A stretch of DNA of 64,000 nucleotides from Lachnospiraceae bacterium (lineage in GTDB: Bacteria > Bacillota > Clostridia > Lachnospirales > Lachnospiraceae): positions 310,001 to 374,000 of the forward strand of contig JAKSPO010000001.1 of the NCBI GenBank assembly GCA_024404675.1, read 5' to 3'. The notes under the pieces are model-generated. The model was not told the origin of the DNA. It made no database searches and saw only the letters and a program-made list of their open reading frames with translations. The position numbers were made by a program, and so were the translations under genes. The stretch's first letter is position 1. Each line of letters begins with the position of its first letter. Of the stretch, positions 54,157-62,239 are shown in pieces.

Positions 54157-55383
54157 CTATTCACCCTTCATCCGAAGGACATCTCCAACCTTCGGTATAA
54201 CCTCTGTACGAAGCTTAATCTGCTTCTTCGGATGCGGACAGGATTCAACAGGCTCACCCTCTTCGTTATACATCGAAAGCACCTTCACCGTATGCTGTAC
54301 AAAGCCGGGCGACATAATCGTAATCGTATCGCCGACACAGAACTTGTTGCGCTGCTCAATGAAAAAGGTTCCGTCCTCGCCTACGCTACCTACAATGCCG
54401 AGATAGACAGCATTTTTCTCATAGACATTGTTATCGTAAATCTGTGCATCCGTTCCGGGCTTATCAAAGAAGAAGCCCGTCGTATAATTTCGATAGGTGC
54501 ACTGGCTGATAGCCTCCTCATACATAGCGATGTTATCCATATAGCGCTTCGGATCCTCGAAATAATCGTCAATTGCCTTCCGGTATGTGGAAGCAACAAC
54601 CGCAACATAAAGTGCAGTCTTCATGCGCCCCTCAATCTTCAGACTGTCTATTCCCGCCGAAACAAGCTCCGGAATATGCCCGATCATGCAAAGGTCCTTT
54701 GAATTGAAGATGTAAGTGCCGTCTGCATTCTCCTCAACCGGAAAATACTCGCCGGGCCTTTTCTCCTCCACCAAAGCATACTTCCAACGGCAGGGATGCG
54801 TGCATGCACCGAGATTGGCATCACGCCCGGTCATATAGTTCGAAAGCAGGCATCTTCCCGAATAGGATATACACATCGCGCCATGGACAAATGCCTCAAT
54901 TTCCATATCCGCGGGAATTGCGGCGCGAATCTCGGAAATCTCCTTAAGGGAAAGCTCACGACCGCATACGACACGCGGTACGCCGAGCGCGTTCCAGAAC
55001 AGGAAGGTTTCTTTATTGACATTGTTAGCTTGCGTACTGATATGCACCGGAATCTCGGGGCATACCTCACGGGCGATCCGAAATACACCGGGGTCCGAAA
55101 TGATCAATGCATCAGGCTTAAGCTGACTAAGCTCCTTGAAGTACGTCCGAACTCCCTCAAGGTGATAATTATGCGCAGTAATATTCGCGGTAATATATAA
55201 TTTGCAGCCGTGCTCGTGGCAATATGCGATACCCTCGCGAATATCGTCCATCGAGAAATTATGTGCCTTCGCACGAAGACTGAACAGCTCACCGCCGATA
55301 TAAACCGCATCCGCACCAAAACGAACGGCTGTTTTTAATACCTCCGGACTGCCTGCCGGAATCAGTAATTCAGGCTTCTTCAT
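54157..55383 (-). CDS. trhP: U32 peptidase family protein, probable prephenate-dependent tRNA uridine(34) hydroxylase subunit
   Basis: The family is named peptidase U32, but in B. subtilis and E. coli U32 proteins with prephenate cofactor hydroxylate U34 of tRNAs. The 408 residues begin MKKPELLIPAGSPEVLKTAVRFGADAVYIGGE, then have SISTQANNV-like (HISTQANNVNKET) near 127, the ISYSGRCLLSNYM near 178 and a Cys-rich region (CTHPCRW) near 200, the likely iron-sulfur ligands. The ATG (55381-55383) overlaps the trmR gene by 14 nt, with AAGGAG 5 nt upstream. The trmR-U32 pair matches yrrM-yrrN/O order, so a tRNA role is well supported by synteny. Confidence 0.85.
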   Translation of the reverse strand: MKKPELLIPAGSPEVLKTAVRFGADAVYIGGELFSLRAKAHNFSMDDIREGIAYCHEHGCKLYITANITAHNYHLEGVRTYFKELSQLKPDALIISDPGVFRIAREVCPEIPVHISTQANNVNKETFLFWNALGVPRVVCGRELSLKEISEIRAAIPADMEIEAFVHGAMCISYSGRCLLSNYMTGRDANLGACTHPCRWKYALVEEKRPGEYFPVEENADGTYIFNSKDLCMIGHIPELVSAGIDSLKIEGRMKTALYVAVVASTYRKAIDDYFEDPKRYMDNIAMYEEAISQCTYRNYTTGFFFDKPGTDAQIYDNNVYEKNAVYLGIVGSVGEDGTFFIEQRNKFCVGDTITIMSPGFVQHTVKVLSMYNEEGEPVESCPHPKKQIKLRTEVIPKVGDVLRMKGE

Positions 55384-56089
55384 CTCTCTTCTCCTTGCTG
55401 CCCGCAAGCCTTGAAACGGTCATACCGTCTCCAAGCGGAAGCATCACGCTGTCAAACTCGCCCGAGTGAAACAGGCGATCGGTAAATTCTCTCATGCGAA
55501 GGTGTATCGTCCGGTCTCTTCTGGTAACAGTGAACTTCGATTCCGCAACCGAGCCCTCCTGCATCACATTGTCCGTAATCAAAATCGAGCTTTTATGCAT
55601 CAAACTACGAATCAGGGAAAGATATACAGGATACTGCGCCTTGGCAGCATCTAAAAAGATCAGATCAAACTGCCTATGAGACTCGGTAAGTGCAGTAAGA
55701 TACGCCTCCGCATCGGAAAGCTCGCACTGTATCGATGGAGCCTCTAAGCCTCTTCTTTCTGCATAATCCTTACGGTACTCCAAAACATTGCAAAGTGCTT
55801 CCTTGTAGCGTGCATCGTCCTTTTCAATCGTGACAATCGATGCATCGGCAGGAATATATTCTGCCATAAAACACGAAGAAAAGCCGACGGCGGTACCGAT
55901 CTCCAGTACGCTCTTCGGCTCTTTATCCAAGCACAGGAAACGAAGCAAAAGCTGCGCCTCACGGCGTATCACGGGAACGCGATTTGCTCTTGCTTCGGAA
56001 TAGATTTGTTCAAGCTTGCCGGGCAGGTCAGGCATCAATGTAGAAAGATACTCCGCAATATGCCGGCTTACCAAAAGCGAATCAATCAT
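55370..56089 (-). CDS. trmR: Class I SAM O-methyltransferase TrmR (YrrM)
   Basis: This 239-residue protein has a SAM-binding GTAVGFSSCFMAEYIP near 63-78, acidic VTIEKDDAR near 88 and LIFLDAAKAQYPVYL near 145. B. subtilis YrrM (TrmR) methylates 5-hydroxyuridine-34 in tRNA to 5-methoxyuridine. Position just upstream of a U32 gene and downstream of the MltG-like gene reproduces the mltG-yrrM-yrrN-yrrO order. The start ATG overlaps the stop of the upstream gene by 8 nt. Confidence 0.88.
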   Translation of the reverse strand: MIDSLLVSRHIAEYLSTLMPDLPGKLEQIYSEARANRVPVIRREAQLLLRFLCLDKEPKSVLEIGTAVGFSSCFMAEYIPADASIVTIEKDDARYKEALCNVLEYRKDYAERRGLEAPSIQCELSDAEAYLTALTESHRQFDLIFLDAAKAQYPVYLSLIRSLMHKSSILITDNVMQEGSVAESKFTVTRRDRTIHLRMREFTDRLFHSGEFDSVMLPLGDGMTVSRLAGSKEKRDEEA

Positions 56090-56495
56090 CCTCTTCGACC
56101 TTCTCCGTTTCCTTATATCTGCATATAATATTCAGTATGGTATCATAATCCATGTCCGAGCGAAGTGTATATGTTCCGGGCTGGATATTGGACTTGGAAA
56201 GCAGGCTCTTCGTGTAGAAGGAATAGGAATCGATAATGACTCCCTCACGCTTCAGCTTGCTCGCAACCTCTTTGGTAGAGTCACCGGCCTGGATGAAGAA
56301 CTCGATCTCCTTGCCTTCACCGGTCTGATCAACGGCCACAGAACCAAAGATCTGATAGCAGAAATTGTATCCGTACTGCGAAAACTTAATGACTGCGAAC
56401 ACAACAAGTGTATAGAACAGAACATCAAGCAACAGACGTGTCATACCGTTGGAAAAGCTTCTGATTACTCTTCCGGTTTTCATTTTCTTCTTCAA
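56082..56495 (-). CDS. Truncated MltG-like protein (N-terminal LysM-like part only)
   Basis: This 137-residue protein has one membrane segment (about 20-42) and the N-terminal LysM-like domain seen at the start of MltG/YceG endolytic transglycosylases (FFIQAGDSTKEVASKLKREGVI near 65, GTYTLRSDMDYDTILNIICR near 108). It then stops, and the catalytic YceG domain is missing. Synteny with mltG (upstream of trmR in B. subtilis) supports descent from it. The frame is intact with TTG start (56493-56495) and AGGAG 6 nt upstream, so it is a settled short form and not a fresh pseudogene. Confidence 0.75.
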   Translation of the reverse strand: MKKKMKTGRVIRSFSNGMTRLLLDVLFYTLVVFAVIKFSQYGYNFCYQIFGSVAVDQTGEGKEIEFFIQAGDSTKEVASKLKREGVIIDSYSFYTKSLLSKSNIQPGTYTLRSDMDYDTILNIICRYKETEKVEEDD

Positions 56496-56509
56496 AGCTC
56501 TCTCCTACC

Positions 56510-58174
56510 TCACGCATTCCATTCGATGATGACCGGAAGAATCATCGGACTTCTCTTCATCGTCTTCCAGAAGAAATCACCGAGATTTTGCTTTATCACA
56601 GACTTGATTCGACCGTAATCGAGATAATCCGCACCCGAGAAACGATCGAGCGTCTCCTTAACGACATCTCTTGCAAGCTCCAAAAGCTCTTCGGATTCTT
56701 TGACATATACAAAGCCACGGGTAACAATATCAGGGCCGGATACAATCTCACCGACTGCTGCATCAATACCAACGGAAACAATCACGATACCGTTCACAGA
56801 CAAATACTGACGGTCACGGATTACAGCGTTACCGACATCCCCGACACCGAGTCCGTCAACCATAATACCGTGCGCAGGTACTGAGCCTGCAAGCTTTGCC
56901 CCATCCTCGCCGATGTCAAGCATATCGCCGGACTTTAAGATGATGACATTGTCCTTCGGCATTCCGAGATTCACCGCAATATCCTTCTGGGCGATACGAT
57001 GACGATACTCACCGTGAATCGGGATGGAATACTTCGGCTTCGTCAGGCAATACAGTAGCTTAATCTCCTCCTGGTTCGCATGACCGGATACATGGGTATC
57101 CTGGAAGATTACATTAGCACCAAGCATCGAAAGCTCATTGATGAGCTTCGAAACCGCCTTCTCGTTGCCGGGAATCGGCGTGGAGCTGATGATAACAACA
57201 TCACCGGGCATAATGGAAACACGCTTGTGGCTGTTGGCTGCAATTCTTGAAAGTGCTGCCATCGGCTCGCCCTGTGAACCGGTCATAATAAGCGCCAGCT
57301 TATCGTCCGGATAGTTTTTAATCTCTTCAATCGGAATCATCAGATTCTCAGGAATACGAATATACCCAAGCTCCTGCGCAGTTCCGACAATACTTACCAT
57401 ACTGCGGCCTTCGATGGCTACCTTACGGCCGTATTTCTCCGCAGAATTGATAATCTGCTGCACGCGGTCAACATTAGACGCAAATGTCGCTACAATAATA
57501 CGACGGTTCCCGTTCTCTGCGAAAATACTGTCAAGCGTCTTTCCGACCGTACGCTCCGACATCGTATTGCCGGGCTTCATCGCATTGGTGCTGTCGCACA
57601 TAAGCGCCAGTACACCCTGCTTACCAAGCTCTGCAAAGCGCTGCAGATCAATCGGCTCGCCGTAAACCGGTGTATAATCAACCTTGAAATCACCGGTGTG
57701 AATGATGGTTCCTGCCGCAGAAGAAATAGCAAGCGCCGCAGCATCTGCCACACTGTGATTGGTACGGATGAATTCAACGGACAGATCCTCGCACTCGACC
57801 ACATCGCCGTAATTCACCACCTGAAGCGGAATATCCTCCGCCATCTTATATTCTTCAAGCTTATTGCGAATAATCGCAAGCGTCAGTCTCGTACCGTATA
57901 CGGGAACCGGCAGGTCCCTGAGAACATACGGCAAAGCACCGATATGGTCCTCATGACCGTGCGTAATGAAGAATCCCTTGACCATGGACGCGTGCTCCTT
58001 TAAAAAGGAGATATCCGGAATGACCAGATCGATTCCGAGCATATCATCTTCAGGAAATGCCAGTCCGCAGTCAACAACAATAATCGATTCGCCGTAGCAG
58101 AAGGCGGTAATATTCATACCGATCTGCTCAAGTCCTCCGAGAGGAACTACACGAATCCGGTTGTCAAAACCCAT
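56510..58174 (-). CDS. rnj: Ribonuclease J
   Basis: RNase J is an MBL/beta-CASP 5'-3' exo- and endoribonuclease of the degradosome. The 554 residues hold the metal motif THGHEDHIGALPY near 73, DPH-like DFKVDYTPV near 165 and beta-CASP motifs (TGSQGEPMAALSRI near 360, HVSGHANQEEIKLL near 392). The C-terminal domain ends with the typical NLGDFFWKTMKRSPMILPVI. The ATG (58174) follows GGAGG. It lies downstream of the DUF1292 gene and upstream of the truncated MltG. Confidence 0.95.
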   Translation of the reverse strand: MGFDNRIRVVPLGGLEQIGMNITAFCYGESIIVVDCGLAFPEDDMLGIDLVIPDISFLKEHASMVKGFFITHGHEDHIGALPYVLRDLPVPVYGTRLTLAIIRNKLEEYKMAEDIPLQVVNYGDVVECEDLSVEFIRTNHSVADAAALAISSAAGTIIHTGDFKVDYTPVYGEPIDLQRFAELGKQGVLALMCDSTNAMKPGNTMSERTVGKTLDSIFAENGNRRIIVATFASNVDRVQQIINSAEKYGRKVAIEGRSMVSIVGTAQELGYIRIPENLMIPIEEIKNYPDDKLALIMTGSQGEPMAALSRIAANSHKRVSIMPGDVVIISSTPIPGNEKAVSKLINELSMLGANVIFQDTHVSGHANQEEIKLLYCLTKPKYSIPIHGEYRHRIAQKDIAVNLGMPKDNVIILKSGDMLDIGEDGAKLAGSVPAHGIMVDGLGVGDVGNAVIRDRQYLSVNGIVIVSVGIDAAVGEIVSGPDIVTRGFVYVKESEELLELARDVVKETLDRFSGADYLDYGRIKSVIKQNLGDFFWKTMKRSPMILPVIIEWNA

Positions 58175-58189
58175 AAAAACCTCCAAAAA

Positions 58190-58444
58190 CTATATCAGGT
58201 CGATATCCTCAAGAATGGCACGAAAGACTTCGCCGACCGCATCGATCTCGTTGTCATCGTCAACCATCTCATAAACGATATCTTCATTCTCATCTTGAAT
58301 CTCTTTTAAAATAATGCCTTCGTCACCGTCGGGCTCCGAAACAAGCACGTAGTTAGCGCCGTTCAGCTTCGTCTCCGAAATCACGATAAAGTTGACCGTT
58401 CCCTCCTCGGTTTCAAAAGCAATCGATTTCTCATACTCTTCCAT
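58190..58444 (-). CDS. DUF1292 family protein (YrzB-like)
   Basis: An 84-residue acidic protein with the DUF1292 pattern: [30 protein letters not shown] followed by [36 protein letters not shown]. The ATG (58442-58444) is inside the ruvX end (14-nt overlap) with GGAGG upstream; the longer frame is ruvX sequence in another frame. The ireB-ruvX-DUF1292 triplet is conserved in Firmicutes, and its role is unknown. Confidence 0.9.
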   Translation of the reverse strand: MEEYEKSIAFETEEGTVNFIVISETKLNGANYVLVSEPDGDEGIILKEIQDENEDIVYEMVDDDNEIDAVGEVFRAILEDIDLI

Positions 58445-58913
58445 AGATCTCCTCCAAAAGTCGTTCCTTCTCCTCAGGATGATTCCCGAGATGCTCCATG
58501 AAGGACTCCAGAATAAATACTGCCGCAAGCTTATCCACAACCTCTGCCTTCCGCCGATACCCCATCTCGGCTTCGTCAAGAATCTGATGTGCGGCAACCG
58601 TTGTATACCGTTCGTCCCACAAAACGGTCTTAAGTCCGGTTCTTCTTGTAAGATCGTCGGCAAATGCCTCCGAAGCAAGCGCACGCTCGCCGACGGTATC
58701 ATTTAACTTAAGCGGATAGCCGACCACAAGGCAATTGACCTCTCGCTCGGCAATCAGCTCTTCAATTCTTCGAAAGGTATCCCGCAGATGGCTCTCCCGC
58801 TTTCTGCGGATCGTTTCGATTGGCTGTGCGGTGAGAAACAGACCGTCACTGCCGGCTACTCCGACCGTCACGGAACCGTAGTCGAGCGCAAGCAGATTAA
58901 GCTTTCTCTCCAT
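58431..58913 (-). CDS. ruvX: RuvX/YqgF-family putative Holliday junction resolvase/16S rRNA nuclease
   Basis: This 160-residue RNase H-fold protein has the first Asp in [17 protein letters not shown] at about 7-23, VVGYPLKLN near 63 and the late acidic [14 protein letters not shown] near 98. YqgF proteins act in 16S rRNA processing and have been suggested to resolve Holliday junctions. AAGGAG precedes the ATG. It lies 10 bp after ireB. Confidence 0.94.
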   Translation of the reverse strand: MERKLNLLALDYGSVTVGVAGSDGLFLTAQPIETIRRKRESHLRDTFRRIEELIAEREVNCLVVGYPLKLNDTVGERALASEAFADDLTRRTGLKTVLWDERYTTVAAHQILDEAEMGYRRKAEVVDKLAAVFILESFMEHLGNHPEEKERLLEEIYGRV

Positions 58914-58922
58914 ACAGACTCC

Positions 58923-59177
58923 TTATTTCAGGTTGTTGTTGATGAAATCCTTCAGTAACTGCTCGATAATCTCGTCACGTTCCACCTTAGCAATCTTAGC
59001 ACGCGCATTCAAATGATTCGTAATATACGTCGGGTCACCGCTCATCAGATAGCCGACCATCTGGCTGACCGGATTGTAGCCTTTCTCGGACATCGCAACG
59101 TATACGGAGCCGATAACGCTCCTTACATAATCATCCGATGTATTCTCCACTTTAAAAAACTGTGTCCCCTGATCCAT
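58923..59177 (-). CDS. ireB: IreB family regulatory phosphoprotein
   Basis: This 84-residue IreB (DUF965) protein is a substrate of the IreK-type PASTA kinase in Enterococcus, where it restrains cephalosporin resistance. Its N-terminus MDQGTQFFKVENTSDDYVR contains the Thr phosphosite region, followed by SVYVAMSEKGYNPVSQMVGYLMSGDPTYITNH. The ATG is 59175-59177 with GGAGGAGGAT upstream. It is the first gene of the long operon. Confidence 0.95.
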   Translation of the reverse strand: MDQGTQFFKVENTSDDYVRSVIGSVYVAMSEKGYNPVSQMVGYLMSGDPTYITNHLNARAKIAKVERDEIIEQLLKDFINNNLK

Positions 59178-59226
59178 TCCTATCCTCCTCCTTTGACAAA
59201 CGAATGGGTAAAGCATTCCAAGTACA

Positions 59227-59255
59227 ATATTACCCTATTTTGTGGGAAATATCAA
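59227..59255 (-). promoter_or_regulatory. Sigma-A promoter of the ireB operon
   Basis: TTGATA (59250-59255) lies 17 bp from TAATAT (59227-59232). The promoter overlaps the mtaB 3' end and stop codon, so transcription of the ireB-ruvX-rnj unit can start independently of mtaB. Confidence 0.65.
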
Positions 59256-60630
59256 CCTTTTTCGCTTGAATCGTACAATCTGTTGTGACGCTTGTTCCGA
59301 TCACCGTTACAATCTGACCGCTCAGATCCTCCGAAAGCGGGAAGGTATACAGAAGGTAACGTCTGTCGTGTCCTCTGCCCTTTGTGATTCCATCCTCCGT
59401 AATCAGCTCCTCGACAACAACCTCGGTTTCCGTACCGAGAAACTGCTCTGCGTAGGCACTGCGAAGCGCATGCTCCTTCGTAAGAAGCACTGCCTCTCTT
59501 GCCCGCTTAACCGCATCGGTATGCTGCCCGCTCATACGGTCCGCAACCGTCCCCTTTCTTCTCGAATAGGGAAATACATGAATCTGCGCAAAGCGAATTC
59601 GTTCTGCAAAGGAAGCCGACTCGTTAAAGTCCTCCTCGCTCTCTCCGGGAAAGCCGACAATCATATCCGTTGTAATGGCAGGTCTGTCGAAGTATTTTCT
59701 TAAGATATCAACACAAGCAGCATATTCCGCAGTCGTATACTTACGATTCATCGCACGAAGCGTTTTGTCACAGCCGCTCTGTAATGACAGGTGAAAATGC
59801 GGGCATACCTTTTCAATCTTCGAAAGCTCCCGGGCAAAATCCTCGGTTATGATACGGGGCTCTAACGAGCCGAGTCGAATTCTTTCGATTCCCGGGATTT
59901 CGGCAAGCCTTCTTAATACCAAAAGAAGCGGCAGCTCTCCCTTATCCGGACGAAGCGCAGCCTGCTCACGAAGTGAAAGTGTCTCTAAGCCGTAGGACGA
60001 AAGGTGAATTCCGGTTACTACAATCTCCCGGTACCCGGAATCAGAAAGAAGCTTTGCCTCCTTAAGGATCTCTTCCTCGCTTCTACTAGATATCCGACCT
60101 CTTGCAAACGGTATGATACAATAGCTGCAGAACTGATTGCAGCCATCCTGAATCTTCATAAAGGCACGGGTATGTCCCTCTGTCGTTACGGAAATCATAT
60201 CCTCATAACCGACAAGCTCCTTATCCTCATTTACATAGAACCGATCTACCTTGCCGCCTTCCGCACAGGCCTGATAATACCCATTAAGAATCTGTGCGAT
60301 TTCCGACTTTCGTCTGTTCCCGACATAAATATCGGCAAGGTCATCCTCCTCGTGGTTTCGAAAGAACTCCTGCACATAGCAACCGGTCGCAACGACCACC
60401 GCATCCGGGTTAACCTTTCTTGCGCGCCGAAGCATCTGTCTTGACTTTCTGTCTGCGATGTTGGTAACGGTACAGGTGTTGATAAGATAGACATCCGCAA
60501 ACTCCGAAAAAGCTACTTCCTCTGCACCGAAGCCCTTAAAATGCTCCTTAATCGCCTCCGTCTCGTAGCCATTTACCTTGCAGCCGAGGCTCAGATATGC
60601 AATTTTCTTTCCAAACAGATAATTCTCCAT
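59230..60630 (-). CDS. mtaB: tRNA (N6-threonylcarbamoyladenosine(37)-C2)-methylthiotransferase MtaB
   Basis: This 466-residue radical-SAM methylthiotransferase converts t6A37 to ms2t6A37. The N-terminal MTTase domain carries cluster cysteines in SLGCKVNGYETEA near 15, TCTVTNIADRKSRQ near 52 and ATGCYVQE near 82. The radical SAM motif CNQFCSYC is near 144, and a C-terminal TRAM domain follows. MtaB is favoured over MiaB by the general length and the N-terminal SLGCKVN form. It is the divergent neighbour of the HPr-like gene. Confidence 0.93.
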   Translation of the reverse strand: MENYLFGKKIAYLSLGCKVNGYETEAIKEHFKGFGAEEVAFSEFADVYLINTCTVTNIADRKSRQMLRRARKVNPDAVVVATGCYVQEFFRNHEEDDLADIYVGNRRKSEIAQILNGYYQACAEGGKVDRFYVNEDKELVGYEDMISVTTEGHTRAFMKIQDGCNQFCSYCIIPFARGRISSRSEEEILKEAKLLSDSGYREIVVTGIHLSSYGLETLSLREQAALRPDKGELPLLLVLRRLAEIPGIERIRLGSLEPRIITEDFARELSKIEKVCPHFHLSLQSGCDKTLRAMNRKYTTAEYAACVDILRKYFDRPAITTDMIVGFPGESEEDFNESASFAERIRFAQIHVFPYSRRKGTVADRMSGQHTDAVKRAREAVLLTKEHALRSAYAEQFLGTETEVVVEELITEDGITKGRGHDRRYLLYTFPLSEDLSGQIVTVIGTSVTTDCTIQAKKVDISHKIG

Positions 60631-60659
60631 AAAATACCCTTATATTTTCCGATGTTCTA

Positions 60660-60688
60660 TTGACATTTTTTCAATCAAAATTTATTAT
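60660..60688 (+). promoter_or_regulatory. Sigma-A promoter of the HPr-like gene
   Basis: An exact TTGACA (60660-60665) lies 17 bp from TATTAT (60683-60688), about 34 bp before the start codon and with a GGGGG ribosome site at 60709-60712 region. It is one of the strongest promoter matches in the window and the only convincing protein-gene promoter on the plus strand. Confidence 0.78.
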
Positions 60689-60721
60689 AAAAGTAATAAA
60701 AACCATAGGGGGCGATGCCAC

Positions 60722-60961
60722 ATGAAAACCATTACTATTTGCCTGAATTCCATTGACAAAGTAAAGAACTTTGTTAACGATGTGACCAAGTTCAATACCG
60801 ATTTCGATTTGATTTCCGGACGTTACGTCATTGATGCAAAGTCCATTATGGGAATCTTCTCACTCGATCTCAATAAGCCGATTACGCTCGGAATTCACGA
60901 CGGCGACGAAATCGATCATATTCTTGAGGTTCTGAAGCCTTATCTTGCAGAGCAGCAGTAA
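60722..60961 (+). CDS. HPr-fold protein lacking the phosphorylatable His15
   Basis: This 79-residue HPr-like protein is the only protein gene on the plus strand. HPr normally carries His15 in a GLHARPA motif; here the region reads CLNSIDKVKNFVND, with no His. The Ser46 region is kept as DAKSIMGIFSLDL, as in HPr (KSIMG.MSL), and the fold's ends (GIHDGDEIDHILEVLKPYL) match. So it cannot act as a normal PTS phosphocarrier but could bind HPr kinase or CcpA-like partners through the Ser46 face. It has its own promoter and terminator. Confidence 0.85.
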   Translation: MKTITICLNSIDKVKNFVNDVTKFNTDFDLISGRYVIDAKSIMGIFSLDLNKPITLGIHDGDEIDHILEVLKPYLAEQQ

Positions 60962-60985
60962 TTTAATTGATTTTCGTATATTTTA

Positions 60986-61015
60986 AACAGGAGGGATTAC
61001 CCCTCCTGTTTTTTT
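60986..61015 (+). terminator. Rho-independent terminator after the HPr-like gene
   Basis: AACAGGAGGG and CCCTCCTGTT form a perfect 10-bp stem with an ATTAC loop followed by five further T residues. It sits between the convergent HPr-like and thiI genes. Confidence 0.95.
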
Positions 61016-61045
61016 GTGTCATGAAATGCTCCTTTGGCTTAAGCC

Positions 61046-62230
61046 TTATTCGGGCTTAATTCTCATAATGGTACGCTCATCGATGGCACGCGCAACCATA
61101 TCGTCAATCTTCTCCGCAAGAAGCGTCTCAGAATGCTCGATAATGTGAAGGATGGGCTTTGTTACCGGATGCTTTGCAACATAAATGGTACAGCAGTCCT
61201 CGTAAGGAAGAATACTGGTTTCAAAGGTTCCGATACGCTGCGAAATTTCAACAATCTCGGATTTATCAAAGCCGATCAAGGGTCGATATACCGGCATCTT
61301 ACATACAGCATTGGTACAGTTCAGGCTCTGCATCGTCTGGCTTGCAACCTGTCCAAGGCTTTCACCTGTAATTAACGCAAGACAGTTGCTCCGATTCGCA
61401 ATCTCCTCGGCAATCCGCATCATATAGCGGCGCATCAGAATGGTAAGCTCCTCATGCGGGCAGGTTTCATAAATATACATCTGGATCTCTGTGAAATTAA
61501 TAATATTCAGCTTAATCGGTCCGACATACTTAGAAATCTGCTTTGCAAGGTCGATAACCTTCTGTCTCGCACGCTCGTTCGTATACGGCGGCGCATCAAA
61601 ATAGGTCGCATCAATCGCAACACCGCGCTTTGCAATCATATAACCGGCAACGGGGCTATCGATACCGCCGGAAAGAAGAAGCATCGCCTTACCGTTGCAG
61701 CCGACAGGCATTCCGCCGATACCCTTATAACCATCGGAATAAATATACGCATGACTGCGCACCTCAACGGTAATACTCTTGTCCGGGTTGTGCACATCTA
61801 CGGAAAGACCCGGAAAATGCTCCAATAAAACGCCGCCGAGCTCACAGGCAATCTCCGGTGAGGTCATCGGATAGTTCTTGTCGCCGCGCTTACAAAACAT
61901 CTTAAACGTAAAATTCTTCTCCGCAAAGCTCTGCTCCACAAAGTCAACCGCAAGCTTGCAGATTGCATCCCAGTCGGTCGTAGGAATCTCCATCACAGGC
62001 ATAAAGCCTACGATTCCGAAGATTTTAGAAAGACAATCTACCGTATCATCGTAATCGTAGCCCTCCGGACAATCCACATAGATTCTTCCCTGCTCCTTCG
62101 TAACCTTGTACTCACCAAGCATGGAAAGATTCTGTCTGATCTGATTTACGAGGCAATCCTCAAAATACGAACGGTTCTTGCCCTTCAGACCAATCTCCGC
62201 ATATTTTACCAAAAATGACTTATATTCCAT
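61046..62230 (-). CDS. thiI: tRNA 4-thiouridine synthase ThiI
   Basis: ThiI makes 4-thiouridine at position 8 of tRNA, and in some bacteria gives sulfur for thiazole. The 394 residues contain an N-terminal ferredoxin-like fold, a THUMP domain at about 60-165 and a PP-loop adenylating domain (LLLSGGIDSPVAGYM near 185, CHPHEE-like TCPHEELTIL near 255, PEDCCTIYVAKHP near 343). The C-terminal rhodanese domain of E. coli ThiI is absent, so sulfur must come from a dedicated cysteine desulfurase. The gene 9 bp upstream encodes one. It converges with the HPr-like gene. Confidence 0.95.
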   Translation of the reverse strand: MEYKSFLVKYAEIGLKGKNRSYFEDCLVNQIRQNLSMLGEYKVTKEQGRIYVDCPEGYDYDDTVDCLSKIFGIVGFMPVMEIPTTDWDAICKLAVDFVEQSFAEKNFTFKMFCKRGDKNYPMTSPEIACELGGVLLEHFPGLSVDVHNPDKSITVEVRSHAYIYSDGYKGIGGMPVGCNGKAMLLLSGGIDSPVAGYMIAKRGVAIDATYFDAPPYTNERARQKVIDLAKQISKYVGPIKLNIINFTEIQMYIYETCPHEELTILMRRYMMRIAEEIANRSNCLALITGESLGQVASQTMQSLNCTNAVCKMPVYRPLIGFDKSEIVEISQRIGTFETSILPYEDCCTIYVAKHPVTKPILHIIEHSETLLAEKIDDMVARAIDERTIMRIKPE

Positions 62231-62239
62231 AACAATCTC

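Noticed and set aside
58190-58702. 170-codon version of the DUF1292 gene
   Set aside because: The N-terminal part is ruvX read in another frame. DUF1292 starts at 58444 with GGAGG upstream.
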